NCBI GenBank assembly: GCA_016858145.1
Contig: JAEHOE010000010.1
Coordinates: 248,001-312,000, forward strand
From: Edaphochlamys debaryana
Taxonomy: Eukaryota; Chlorophyta; Chlorophyceae; Chlamydomonadales
DNA: 64,000 nt
Direction: 5' to 3'
Shown here one piece after another: positions 1 through 11,456 of this stretch (positions are counted from its first letter, which is position 1; each line of letters starts with the position of its first letter). A model generated the notes under the pieces. It was not told the DNA's origin. It searched no databases and saw nothing but the letters and a program-made list of their open reading frames with translations. Both the position numbers and the translations under genes were made by a program.

Positions 1-367
1 GCGTCTTCCTATCCACACTTCCCTTCCCCCCTGCGCAACCCCCTTCGGCACTCGCACTGGTGCCCTTTGGTTAACAAATCTGGCTCTACATCCTTGCCGC
101 CGGTTACGTTGCTAACGCCCTCCTTCCCGCCCCTGTCCCTACCGCTCCCCATCCTAGGCGGGCCGCCGCCCCCAGCACTCCCACGGCCCACCCGAGTGTT
201 AACGAGCAGCTACTTCTGTGGTTCACCTGCGCGGGGGTATGACGTATCCAGTGAGTGCCTGCGTAAAACAACCGGCTAGCCTACTAGCCAATGGGACCGC
301 TATGCCATACATTTTACGCTGTACAGCAACCCCAGACCTCCCTTGCACCCTTCCCCGCGCACCCCAG
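1..367. other. 5' flank or 5' introns of the receptor-like gene
   Basis: No complete gene can be defined here. A short candidate exon, about 210-250, lies on the + strand: it follows an AG at 208-209 and ends at a GTGAGT donor at 251. Its frame (ending G-Y-D-V-S) joins in phase to the exon that starts at 368, so it may be an upstream exon of the receptor-like gene. The start codon and signal peptide are not identifiable and may lie left of the window. Confidence 0.35.
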
Positions 368-3300
368 GTGATGACACGGGCTACGTGGTGGAGGGGCACC
401 CCTTCCTTGGCTTCTTTGGCCAGGGCGAGAACACCATCGACTCGCTCTGGTCCGTCTACATGGACGGCGGGTCCGTGGCGGCCCCACGGGTCAGGGGTCC
501 CAAGCACGGGCCGGGACGGATCTGGCTGGACACCTTTGCGACCTTCTCGCTGGACCTGACCACCTCTTGGAGCCTCACCTCGCCAGACCGTATCGTAAAC
601 GTCACCGTGTGTTGCGAGATGAGCCAGGTGCGTGGTCGGCTGCTGGTACGGGCCGCATCGAAGGAGGGGGTGGCCGGGAAGGGCGTGGGGAGCCAGGTGC
701 GTGTGTGGTCGACGTCTGGTGCGGGCCGCCGGGTCGCACAGGGGCCGTGGGGTCCGGGGGCCGGCAGTGGGCGGAGCTTATTGCAGCGTGCGGGAGGTAC
801 TGCCGGTGGTCAATTCAAGTGATGAGGCAGGCAGAGGGCGCACACGGGTGCAAGCATTCAAGTAGTTGCCCACTCCTTGTTCCCTACCTCCCTCTGCAGG
901 AGATGATAGGCATGCAGCCGCAACCGCAGCAGCTACGCCTCATGACCGCACGCGGGGCCGTGCTCAAGGTCGGAAATGACGATGTGCCGCACCGATACGG
1001 CACTGTGTACACCACGACGTGCTCAGACTGGGAGCCGGTGCCGCCCGGCTTCCTTCTGGCCGGAGTCAGCTGGATGAAGGACACAATTTCCATCTTTGAA
1101 GGGTTCTCGGGCCGTGCCGCCTTCATCTTTGCGGGTATGTTTGCATCTGTGCCTGGGGTGTGGAGGGGTGTACGGGGAGGGTAGTCTCTGAGGGGTGCAC
1201 GGGCGTGGCGCCACCACCCATCCCCCGGGCGTGGGACCGTGGGCTCAGCATGTATTAAATTGATCGTCCCCGGCGCGCAACTGACAACTGCTTCGCCTGA
1301 CAGAGCCGAGCCCTAACGCCTGGTTCTACACCAGCTCGCCGCCGCCGCCCCCAAGCCTGCCGTCGCCGCCCCCGCAAGGTCAGGCACATCACGAAAGCCC
1401 AGCAGTCAGCACCGGGTCGGAAGCATGAGCTGCGGTCTTGATGATGCCTCCCTTGCCGTTGGCAGGGCTGTATGCAAGTAGGAGGGTATCACCACCAGTC
1501 ACCATGCATGCCGTGACCCGCACGCCTCCTCCTCCTGCTGCCCCTTCCCTGCTTCCCTCAGCTTACCCCGACATCCGTCGGGGCGGATCTGTACCCGATC
1601 CGGGCTTCGGACATGACGTGGAGATTGCCACAATCATCGCCATCGTCATCCCAGTCATGTTCGGGCTCGTCGTCCTCTGCTTCTGTGGGTGCTTCGTAAG
1701 GCGCTGGATGCTTCTAAAAGAGCACAAGGCGCTTGCCGCCTCGGCAGAAGCCGTGGCGGCCGCTTACCGACAGCAGCCGGGCCCAGCGCCACAAGTCATG
1801 GCTGCAGCTGCCCTGATGCCCTGCGCCCCGCCGCCAGCTGCAGCCTCCTGGCCGCCCCCCTCCGCGGAGGTCAGGGCAGACGTGCCCTCGGCAGCGCAGC
1901 CACCAGGGTCTCACCTGCCCACCACCGTCTTCCCAGCGATCCACCTCAACGGCGGCACAGCCCCGCCTGCCACCGTGGTACAGCCGCATCCGTTCGCGGC
2001 CGGACACTCCCCTGCCCACAGGGCGGGGCAACAACTTGAGGCCGGCGCAGACGGCGGCACGTACCCGGCACTCCGGGCATCAGCGCTTGCCCCCCTGGGG
2101 CTGCGGCGGGTGCAGCTCGCCGAGATACAGGGCCCCTCCTCCACGGAATCGTCCACACTCTCTCAGCGGCACGGCCAGCTGACGTTGGCTGAGAATGTGC
2201 GGCGGCAGTTTGAGGTGCTGTCCGCAGGGGCAGACCCCATGGGCGCACCTGGCCCCATGAAACCTTCTCCCTGCAGCGCACCCGAGATGCGGTGAAGCTC
2301 TGCTGTAGATGCACAATCCCGCTTCCTGCCTGCAGCTTCACTGCTGACCAACCTCATATCACTGCATGTCCGCTGCAGGCTTTACGCCCCTCATGCCATC
2401 CAAGCCGCCACCCAGGGCTTCAGTGAAGCCCGCTTGGTCGGCCGCGGCCCCAGCGGCAGTGCGGTGTACCGTGGGGAGCTGGACGGCGCAGCGGTGGCCG
2501 TCAAGCGGATGGGCCCGGCGGCTCCGGGAGCTGTGGGCCCAGACCTGGAGGCCGCGGCCCGCGTGCTGGCTTCTCTGCAGCTGCCCCACGTGCTCCGCGT
2601 GCTGGGCTGCTGCCCCGAGCAACACGTCATCGTGTACGACTGGGCTTTTGGCGGAAGCCTGGAGGGCCGTCTGTCGCAGGGCGGTCCCGGCCTGGGCTGG
2701 AAGGACCGTGTGCGTGTGGCTGCTGAGGCGGGCACGGGTCTCGCGCTGCTGCACGGCCTCACGCCACTCCTGACGCACGGGTGAGAGGGATGGGTGGGAG
2801 GAGCAGGCCTCGCAGTCAGGGTTGCTGTGCCGTTTTGTGTACAGCACTTTTATTTGCCCACGCCCTCCCACCCCTTCCCGCAGCTCTCTTCACCCCCGCA
2901 ACGTGCTGTTGGACGGCGAGGGCCGGGCGCAGCTGGCAGACGTGGGCCTGGGGACCGCTGCGCAGGAGGGCGGAGGCGCGGGGCCCGAGGGAGACGTCCA
3001 CGCCCTGGGCGTGCTCATGCTCCGCCTGCTGGGAGTGGGCGGCTCGGAGGGAGACGTGCTGGCGCGGGCGCGGGCGGCGCAGTCCGACCCCACCCTCTCG
3101 GCGCTGGTCGGCTCCGGGCGTGCGGGGGGCGACTGGCCCTCCCCCGAGTCTCTTGGCTTTGCCCACCTGGCGCTCAAGTGCGTGGGCCCCGACCCCGGCA
3201 GCCGGCCGGACCTTCGCTTTGTGGTGCTCCCGGCCCTGCTGCAGCTGCACAACCGCACACGGCTGTACGGGGACGGGCCGGCAGGGCCCGCAGCAGCGGC

Positions 3301-3580
3301 CGCCCTGCCGCAGGAGGGGGAGGAGGAGGAGGGCGATGCGCCCACCAACATCCCGGCGGGCTTCGTGTGCCCCATCACACAGGAGCTTATGGCCGACCCC
3401 TGCGTCGCTGCGGACGGCTTCAGCTACGAGCGGATCGCGATCCAGGAGTGGACCTCACGCTTCACGGCGGCCGGCCACCCCGCCCGCAGCCCCCTGACCA
3501 ACCTGCCCCTGGAGCACCCCCACGTGGTGCCCAACAACTTCCTGCGACAGCAAATCCGCCAATGGCAGGATGAGAAATAG
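368..3580 (+). CDS. Receptor-like membrane protein: lectin-like ectodomain, TM, pseudokinase, U-box E3 domain (5' end incomplete)
   Basis: Exons 368-627, 900-1134, 1304-1378, 1562-2291, 2379-2780 and 2884-3580 join in phase (about 799 residues visible). In order: an ectodomain with jacalin-like signatures (FLGFFGQGENTIDSLWSVYM; a second block ending AAFIFA); a Ser/Pro linker typical of algal surface proteins; one membrane span (EIATIIAIVIPVMFGLVVL) followed by Cys and basic residues; a kinase-like domain preceded by the plant RLK signature AATQGFSEARLVGRG. Gly loop (GRGPSGSAVYRG) and Lys (AVAVKRM) are present. The HRD motif reads HGS (HGSLHPRN), so the catalytic Asp is missing; DFG reads DVG. 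The C-terminus is a full U-box (FVCPITQELMADPCVAADGF), expected to bind an E2 ubiquitin enzyme. Kinase plus U-box occurs in plant PUB proteins, but those are cytosolic. Kinase and U-box calls are firm; the lectin assignment is tentative. The N-terminus is unresolved. Confidence 0.85.
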
Positions 3581-3963
3581 ACAGGGGATGATTGGGCATG
3601 CCCCCGTGGCTGATCTGATGGCTGTGACGGGCGGACGATGTATGTGGGGGTGTTGTGGGCGGGATGGCCGTGCGCGCGTGTCAGGTGTGAGCTTTAAACC
3701 CTTGCCTATGAACCCTGCGCACCCATGCATTGCGCTGCTGGATATGGTTCTTGCTGTCTAGCGAGGCGTTTCAGTGTCGCATGGTTCGGCGTGGACCGGC
3801 ATTGTGCACGGCACGCTGGCACCGTGGCACGAAGCCACGAACCCGAGCCATGAAGGGGGGGAGATTGCCCGCACCTTGTACACTACGCCAACAGTGGCTA
3901 TACACGTCATGACAGACACTATGCATGCCTAGCTTGGGCGCTTGCCACCATTCAGCTCAGGAA

Positions 3964-5669
3964 ATGGAGGCAAGCTCGAATCCAGCTTTCGCGGAAGTGG
4001 CTTTTGCACTTGCCTCCATCGTGCTCGCTACGCTGCTGCTATATCACCTGCATCGGCGCCATGTGGATCGGCGGGGAAGGGCTGCGAACGCGAGCGTTGC
4101 AAGCCTGACCAGGGACCCAACCTTCGAGCGCGCCCACTGCCAGCGATCAAAATCCTCTGCCAAGAAGCATCTCGCAGTTGATGCTTGCGGAGGGGGCCAG
4201 GTGAGCGACTGGTCCTTGGTCCGGCCGATGGCAGTAGCAGGCCCGGGGCCCCGAGCAGCGCCACAGCTCTCCCTCGTTGAAGACAGCCATAGAGTTGCGC
4301 GGCTGCTATGCACCGGTTCTCATTTCTTGACCTATGCGCGCTTCCCCGCGCAGCTCTCCATCTGCCATGCGCTCCGTGCGTTGACCACAGAGCAGCCCGG
4401 GCTTCTGCAGGTGAGGCCAGGAGCATACCTGGGGGCAGGGTGTGGAGCATTTCTGGCGACAGTCTCCTGGCCCCTCGCCCCCGTGGTCCTTTGGCGCGTT
4501 ACCCCGCCCAACGTGCTTGTGGCCCCCAGGGTTCCGCCACTGCCTGCACCTCGAACGCCGGTGCCTGCCACACTGTGGGCAGCTTCAGCGCTGCTGCCAG
4601 ACATGAACGCACCTCAAAGGCAGGCGCCCAGCTGGCGACGGCCCCTGGCGCTCGAGCCCGGCCCTCACGGCCACTCGCTTCAGCCATGGCGGGCCCCACC
4701 ACACCCATCCATCACAGCACGCCTACACGCAGCCAGCAAACCCGCTGTACTCTACCCCGGCCTGCAGGCTCACCTATGCCGTTGCCACGGTCGCCATCAG
4801 ACTCAGCGGTTGTCCTCCGTCCCCCGTTCGCGGCCCGCACGCCAAGCAGGGCAGTCAGCACGGGAGGAAACCCTCTGTCCGGCGGGGTCCCCGCCCCCGA
4901 GGCGCTACCATTCCGCGACCGGGCCAGCCTCTTTGAGGAGCTCTCCCGGCGGGGCCCCGTCGCCTCAGGCACACCGCCCAGGGCCACGCCCTCGTCGCCC
5001 TTCACCCCCGCGCCCGCGCCCAAGCGCAGCTCGCCCTGCCCCAGCCCCTATGCACGGGCACCCTCGCCCGACGCCAACTGGTACCCCGGCAGCCGCGTGT
5101 GGGGCGCCAGCACAAGCGCCGGGCAGCTGCAGCCCCAGGCCCAGACACCGACCCATATCGCTGGCTGCGGGGACCGCGGTCCAGCCCAACAGGACAGCAT
5201 CGGCAGCGCACGTACCCCCACGGGCTCTGCTACCGGCGCAAAGGCGGCCCCCGGGTCGTCCCACCGCGAGCGGCGGCACTCGATGGGTCTGTTTGTGGGC
5301 ACCCCCGGGGAGCTGCAGCACCTGGCGGTCGCCACCTCGAGCCGCTGCCTTCTGCGGACCTGCATCAGCAGCCCCTGCAGCCCCGGGCCGGGCAGCCTGG
5401 GCGGCGCCTTGAGCGGCGGCGGCGCGGTGGCGGCGGGAATGGCAGTGGCCTCCGGGCCGCAATCGTACCTGGCCAAGGCGAGGGACGTGCTGGCGGGGGC
5501 GGGCGCAGGCGCGGGCGCGCCGCCGGAAGCGGAGGCGAGGCCAGGTGGGGACGGAGGTGCGACGCCAGGAAGGCTGCTAGCGGAGCTTGGCTTGAGCCGC
5601 CGACCGAGCGCGGGATCTGCAGTCCGGCGGCTGGCGAAGCCCAACATGCCGGGCATTGCTGGGCTGTAG
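3964..5669 (+). CDS. Orphan single-pass membrane protein with long disordered Ser/Pro/Ala-rich tail
   Basis: Three exons, 3964-4200, 4354-4410 and 4530-5669, are all bounded by phase-0 introns with good GTGAG donors and CAG acceptors, giving 477 residues. ATG 3964 is chosen because it puts a hydrophobic segment (about residues 10-30, VAFALASIVLATLLLYHL) near the N-terminus, followed by His/Arg-rich positive residues. This suggests a signal anchor with the bulk of the protein in the cytosol. The remainder is low in hydrophobics and rich in Ser, Pro, Ala, Gly and Arg, without recognisable domains; the C-terminus ends GIAGL. It follows the receptor-like gene on the same strand after 383 bases, so it has its own promoter. 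I do not recognise the family and assign no function. Exon support comes from phase closure and composition, not homology. Confidence 0.55.
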
Positions 5670-6422
5670 GGCTGGCCCGGTCGGATGCTACGGGAGTTCG
5701 GCTGGCCCTCTGTATCGTCCCTAGCTGGAGGTGCACGGCCAGGGCATAAAGTCGCACGCAAGATTGACTTGAGTTGCGGTGCTCGGGTGTGGCGGCTAAA
5801 CGTTGCCCTGGGATCGGGCGGGATGAACTCGAAGCCGCCGAACGTGCCGCAAGGGCATTGATAGCATGGGGTGCTGGCTGCCCCAGCAGCGTTGTGCTCT
5901 GAAAGGAGCTAAGTACGGGCTTGTCAGTTTAGTAAACTTGGAAGCATAAGGGCGCCCAGGGAATGCCGGTTTATACGGCATCCTCGTTATGGCCAGCTCC
6001 GCATATAATGTGCAGCCAATGCTGGGCCCAATGATACTGTATCTGGGGCAATGCAATGTCCGCTAGCTCCTTTGTTTTGGCTTGGCTCGTTGGCTGCTAT
6101 GACATTGGCCTTGAGCTGGCGTGGGAGGAGTGCGGGGGAAACGAGCGAGGTAGAAACGGCATGGCACGAACCCCAGCATGTTGCGCTGCAGACGCAGTGG
6201 TGGCTTACGGCGACGAAGGAGCCTATCAGTAGGAGGCTGCATTTGCGGTCCAGAAGGGGAGGTCCGTCTCAAGCTCAACGGTTACACGGCTTCCCTGCTG
6301 CCTGCAAGGCCATGAGGCCAAGTCAAGGGCCAGTATTGCGCTCGGCTCTCCCATGAAACCTCTTGGGTACCGAGAACCGTGTCCTCCGTCCCAACCTGCG
6401 CCGCATCCGTTCTCGTCACTGC
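5670..6422. other. Convergent intergenic region
   Basis: Between two convergent genes. There is no open frame with coding character on either strand. Base composition is more AT-rich than the flanking exons (for example around 5880-6060), as expected for 3' flanks. I see no repeats or RNA genes. Confidence 0.5.
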
Positions 6423-6461
6423 TTACACAGGCCCATAGCAGACAGACAGACAGATGTTACA
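6423..6461 (-). terminator. Candidate TGTAA polyadenylation signals for INTS9
   Basis: On the minus strand TGTAA occurs at 6457-6461 and again at 6423-6427, about 400-440 bases after the INTS9 stop codon. TGTAA is the established chlorophycean poly(A) signal. A (GACA)n run lies between the two copies. Which copy is used cannot be told. Confidence 0.45.
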
Positions 6462-6863
6462 GGTGTTGACCCAACCCGCACGCTCCGTTAGGGCCAGAGT
6501 CGGGGCACACCAAAAACTCAGATACGACCAGCTCTCCGCTGTAATACCCGATGGAAGAAGCGCCCAAGAGCACGTGGGCATTGCTGCCAAAAGGAACCCA
6601 CATCACCTCCATGGAAGCCCAAACCAGACTCTTGCCGAATCTACTCATAGCCCTCACACTCGAACAACACATAAAGCTCATCTTCCACACCCAGAGCCGC
6701 GTCCTCCATTGCTCCATAGCCGTCTGTCTCTCTTGGAGTACCGGTACTTCACTACCGACCCACAGAGACGCCCTGGGTTGCGAGTACTGTTGCACTCAAA
6801 CACAATCTGTCCTTCCCCGAGTGTTGCATCAAGCCAAGCACTGATGTAGCGGGCAGCCCTTCG

Positions 6864-9800
6864 TCAGATGACCGTGAGCTGCTCCATGACTGCCTCTGTG
6901 AGCGCCTGCCGCAGCACGGGGCAGGCGGTGTGGATGTGCGCCCCCGCGGGCCGCAGCAGCAGGTGGGCGTCGGTGCCGGGGAGGCGCACGCACGTGGCGG
7001 CCTGGGGGGCAACGGCGTACAAGGATTTAGCCCCAATGGCGGTCCAGGAGTCTTGTGTGTGAGTTAGGAGCGCGGTCCGAATGCGCGCCCAGCCGTGTGC
7101 CGCCCCAGCAGGTCCCACATCAAGGCCAAGGAGCCTATGGTGGGTTGAGGAGCGCGGTCCCGGCGCGAGCGCGGTCCCGAGCTGTCCAGACCCTCACCTC
7201 GCCCTCCGCCGCCTCCACCTCCACCTGCCGGACGCCCTTGGCCGCCAGTGACTCGAGCAGCCGAGTCAGGCTCAGCGGCTGCGTCGCCGCCGGCCCTGCC
7301 CCCGCCTCCGCTGTGCTCCCTCCAGGGGCGGGAGCTGACGCCGAGGCGGCGGCGGCGGCGGCGGCGGCGGCGGGGGCGGGGGCGAGCAGCAGCTGGTCCG
7401 CCGCCACCGCCCCCCGCACCGCCAGTGCCGCCGCCGCCGCCACTGCGTCGGCGGAGGCGGCGCTGCCGGGCACGGGGTCCGCGTGCCAGTCGCCGTCCCG
7501 GAAGGTGAGCAGGCACGTGAGCCGCGCGAGCTGAACCCGAGGTGGTCGGCGTTGGAGAAACGGTTGAGAAGTCAGCAGCATAAGGTGAGTCAAGGATGGT
7601 CCGCAGATCACGAACGCAAGACAATTCCATAGCCCAGTGGCCTCGCCCAGTGGCCCTGCCCATAGTCAGACTGTTTCAAACGTTGCGCCCCCATGTGGCG
7701 ACATACCTGCAGCCCCGGCCCCGCCGGCATCCACGTCAGGCGCTGCAGGAGGTCCGTGGACACCTGGGCCGCGGCCACGTTGCGCGGCAGCGTCGTACGT
7801 ACGAGCGACAGCCAGGCGTACGGCACTACGGCGTCACGGGCCAGGGGCCTGCGCGGGCATGGAGCAGGGGCGGCGCATGCCCGCATGCCTATTGGTACCC
7901 TGTCCCGCCCTACTCCGAGTCCCCCACGTGCAGCCGAGCAATCTCTACCTCCCTCTTCCACACCGCTGCGCTAGGCTCCGCCTGGCCCCGTCAGGTACCC
8001 TAGCCGGACTCACCCAGTGCCACTGCCGCCTGGCGCCTGCGGTTGCGGTTGCGGCTGCTGCTGCTGCTGCTGCTGCGTCCGCGTCAGCAGATCCAGGTCG
8101 CGGCCGCTCAGCAGCAGCTGACGAGGCTGCAGCCGCCGGACCAAGTCCAACGCCACGGCCGGCGCCAGGCCCCCGCCGCCACCCGCCACCACCACGCGAC
8201 ACCGCATGGGCGGCGGTGCCGCCTGCCCCGCGGCTCCTGAGGGTCCAGCAGCGCCGGTCGCCGTGTCCACAGCGGCTGGTGCTGTGCGTACGGCACTATC
8301 GTACAGGCGGCGGATGCCCCGGAGGGCGGCCGGCGGCGCGGCGTACGGCAGCACGAGGGCGCTGCGGGGGTCGGGCCCGAAGCGCAGGAGGAGCTCGTGT
8401 GCGGCGCCTGGGAAGTGGTCACGCGAATGAGTGAAGGGAAGGGATTGGTGTTTCGTAAACAGGCTCTTTTGCTGAGGAGGACGCACAGTACACAGCTGTC
8501 GAAGGAGGTGTGCGGCGCGGCGTCACTCACCCCCCGGGTGCAGCAGGGACTCTGCGGCCGCCAGTACCACGGCGGGCCCATCGAGGCAGCGGCGCGCGGC
8601 GGCGTCTCTGAGCGAGGAGGCCGCCACCAGACGGCCGGACTGCACATGGGGAGGTGGTGCAGCAGTGCAGCAGGGGTTGCGCGCCACAGCCCAAACGGTA
8701 TTAGAAAATGGACAATGATGTGAGCTGCTCCTATCCCATCCTATCGTACCAACACCCGCGTGTGCAATCCCTGGACCGCTGTGCCGCCACCAATCCAGCC
8801 CACACCGGCACGGCCGCTCGGCCCCAAGCCGTGAACCACACGCACCCGCAGCAGAGCGTCGAAGGCGAAGGGGGGCGCGGGCCCCGAGTACACCGCCGCC
8901 CTCCGCTGCGGCGCCAGGGACTCGAGCGACACGGAGGCCAGAGCCAGAGAGGCGCGAGCCCGCGGGCCCACGTACAGCAAGGGCGGGGGCCCTGGCCCAG
9001 ACCCTGGCTCTCCGCCTCTCCCTCCTGCTCCTGTGCCTGCCCCTGCAGCGCGAGCAGCGTTGCCGGGACCCAAGGGTCCTCTGCCGGAGGGGCCCGCCTG
9101 AGAGCCAGGTGCGGAGCCGCTTGGGCCTGGGGCCGCGCCGGCGGAGCCCGGGCCAGGGCCGGCGCCCGCAAGCAGGTCGCCGGCGGAGGCGAGCGCCGCT
9201 GCCAGGGCCTCGATCAGCTCCCAAGCCTCGCCTGCGCGGTCGAACCGAGGGCATGAGAATGCACGACAGCGCGATCTGGGTCGGCCCCAGACGGGAAGAT
9301 CTGACCCCAGCTCCAACTCCGGACTGGCATTTGCGCCCACCAGGAGCTGAGCTTGCACACCAGAGCATCCACAACCCCACACGCACCCGAGGCCGATACG
9401 GGTATGAGGACCGAGCCTCCGGCCGCCAGCGCCCCCAGTACCGCCTCCTTGACCAGGAGCAGGGGCGGCCGGGGTCCGGGCGGGGGCTGCGGCTGGAGCT
9501 GGGGCGCGCGGGGCGGCGGCACGGGCTGCTGTGCGTGAGCTGTCGGCTGGGGCGGGGCTGTGAGTCCCTGGACTGACTGGGCTACTGCTGCGGTGGGCAG
9601 GGGTGCGGAGGCTGGAGCCGGGGCGTGGGCGGCGGCGGGGCTGAGTGGGGCGGGGGCGGGGGCGGCAGCAGGGGGCTGCAGCATGTCGGGCCCCAGGATG
9701 AGAGCGTCGGGGCCGCCCAGCAGATCCAGCGGCAGCGGCGGCGCGAAGGCGTGGGCGGGGGCCACGTGGGGCATGTACAGCACCGTACGGCAGCGCCTGC

Positions 9801-11456
9801 ACGCACGGACCCAAGGGGAGGATTGTGGTCGTGTGCACGGCAGGTGGCACCAGCAGGGCGCCAGGGCACAAAGATGCGATGCTAGGGAGGGCTTTGGCAT
9901 GTCGAGTTTGGAAGTGGTCGGGCCCAAGCGTTCCCGCTCACTCGGTCCCGTCGCGAATCTGCCACACCGCGTGCCCGAAGCCACTGCCGGACGGGTACGG
10001 CGCCGCCACCAGCTCGTACGAGTCAAGCGGCACCACCTGGAGGTACAGCAGCAGTATGAATGCGCCAGCACATTATGGCCTGGGACAATCCAGGCTTACC
10101 CAGGACCAGGCGTCGACGCCCAGAGGCGCCCCCACCCTACCTGGCCGTACCGCAGCGGCCGCACGCGATCCAGCACGTGCCGTACCGCCCGCCAGTCCGC
10201 CCGCCGTCGCCAGCAGGAGCCCGCCAGTAGCGCCTCCTGGGTCGCTTCCCGGGCACCACCGGCCACGTCGCCTCCATTGGGTGGCCCCAAGGCCAGCCCC
10301 AGGCCCCCGCTGCTGGGGAACCCCCGCCCAACTGGCGCCATGCCGCTAGCGGAGCAAGGTTCTGATGTGGCTTGAGCCGCCGCTGGTACTGTCTCCTCGC
10401 CGGCTGGTGTGGAGTCGTCAACTTGGGCAGGGTCCCGGGTGGCGGCAGCGGCAGCGGCGCGGCGGCGGGCGGCGGCGGCCAGGGCCTCCTCAGCCGCCAT
10501 GCGCTCCGCCGCGATCTGCTCCGCGGCATCGAGTGCGGCCTACGGGCCAGCGAAATTCAGATCCAGACGTTGTGACTTGATGTCAGTTTTTGCATTGCCT
10601 GATTGTGGGTACCGGCACTCGTGGCATCACCCTGGGTGGGGGGCAACCCCACTGCGCCTGTGTGCCACCGGCGCGCACCTGGGTTGCGTAGATGGGGCCT
10701 CGGATGGGGCCCACATGGTGCCCCGCCTCACCCCCCCAGCTCGCCTCCCAAGCCCCTGCGCCCCCTCCGCCGGCCAATGCTCCCACGCCTCCAGTGCGAG
10801 CGTGGGTGACCCCAGGCTGCTGCCTAGCTGCCGGGCCGCCGGGGGGGCCGCCTTCGGGCCCGCCGCCGGGCGGCGGTGCGGCCAGGTCCAGAGAGAGCAG
10901 GTACGGGAGCGCCAGAAGGCCCTCCGGACTGCTGATGAGGGCCGCATGGATCTCCGTACAGGCCAAAAGCTGGATTCGGGTTGTGGGGGTGGGTAGGAGA
11001 AAGAGGAGGGAAAGCGGGCACGCGAGGATGGGGTGCAGGGACGAAGGAAGGGACCAAGGCACGGCGCCCCCCTTCTGACATCGCACAACACGAGCCACAA
11101 ATGTCCCGCCCACCGGTAGGAAGGGCGTCAGGTCATGCAGGCATCCATCGCCGCCCCATAGCTCCTCAGCCGTGCTGGCGCCTTCGCCGCCGACATAAGG
11201 GGGGTGGGCCCCGCCGACAGGGTCCGGCACGTTGCAACGACCCGGCCCCCCGATCGCGCACAGCGCCGAGTGAAGCGGCGTAGCGCAGTCGAGGAGGATG
11301 TTGGCCTTGCGGAAGCGCAGCACCAGGCACCGGCATGGCCCGATGCCGACGCAAGTCTGCGACGAAAGACCGCGTGAGGCTGAACATCAGGATGATCTAG
11401 TAACACTTTAATGAACACAGCGACAGGCATTAAGCATTGCTGCGCACCAGCTTCAT
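6864..11456 (-). CDS. INTS9: Integrator complex subunit 9 (metallo-beta-lactamase/beta-CASP pseudo-nuclease)
   Basis: Twelve exons close in phase: 11448-11456, 11114-11356, 10679-10969, 10141-10539, 9942-10036, 9387-9796, 8846-9231, 8531-8639, 8014-8407, 7707-7848, 7198-7530, 6864-7001 (982 residues against about 658 in human). Exon 1 is nine bases encoding MKL, matching the MKL start of animal INTS9. Collinear matches to the human protein: LRFRKANILLDC; AALISSPEGLLALPYLL, where active nucleases carry HxHxDH; GGSVLIPVSASG then EAWELIEAL; LLYVGPRARASLALAS with a following APPFAFDALL; VVLAAAESLL; and a C-terminal domain ending MEQLTVI. The active-site His/Asp motif is absent, as expected for INTS9, which pairs with catalytic INTS11 to process snRNA 3' ends. 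Extra length comes from Ala/Pro/Gln-rich inserts, including a Q7 run. The protein acts in the nucleus. Confidence 0.93.

Noticed and set aside
9361..9387. Later INTS9 donor at 9360 (after GATGCTCTG)
   Set aside because: Phase does not match the next exon. The GTGCGT donor after 9387 closes in phase and restores the block aligned with human SGVIYDLLECL.
8741..9871. A 376-codon minus-strand open frame as a stand-alone gene
   Set aside because: Only part of it (8846-9231) is in the INTS9 reading frame; the rest is intron or another frame. The spliced model matches INTS9 collinearly.
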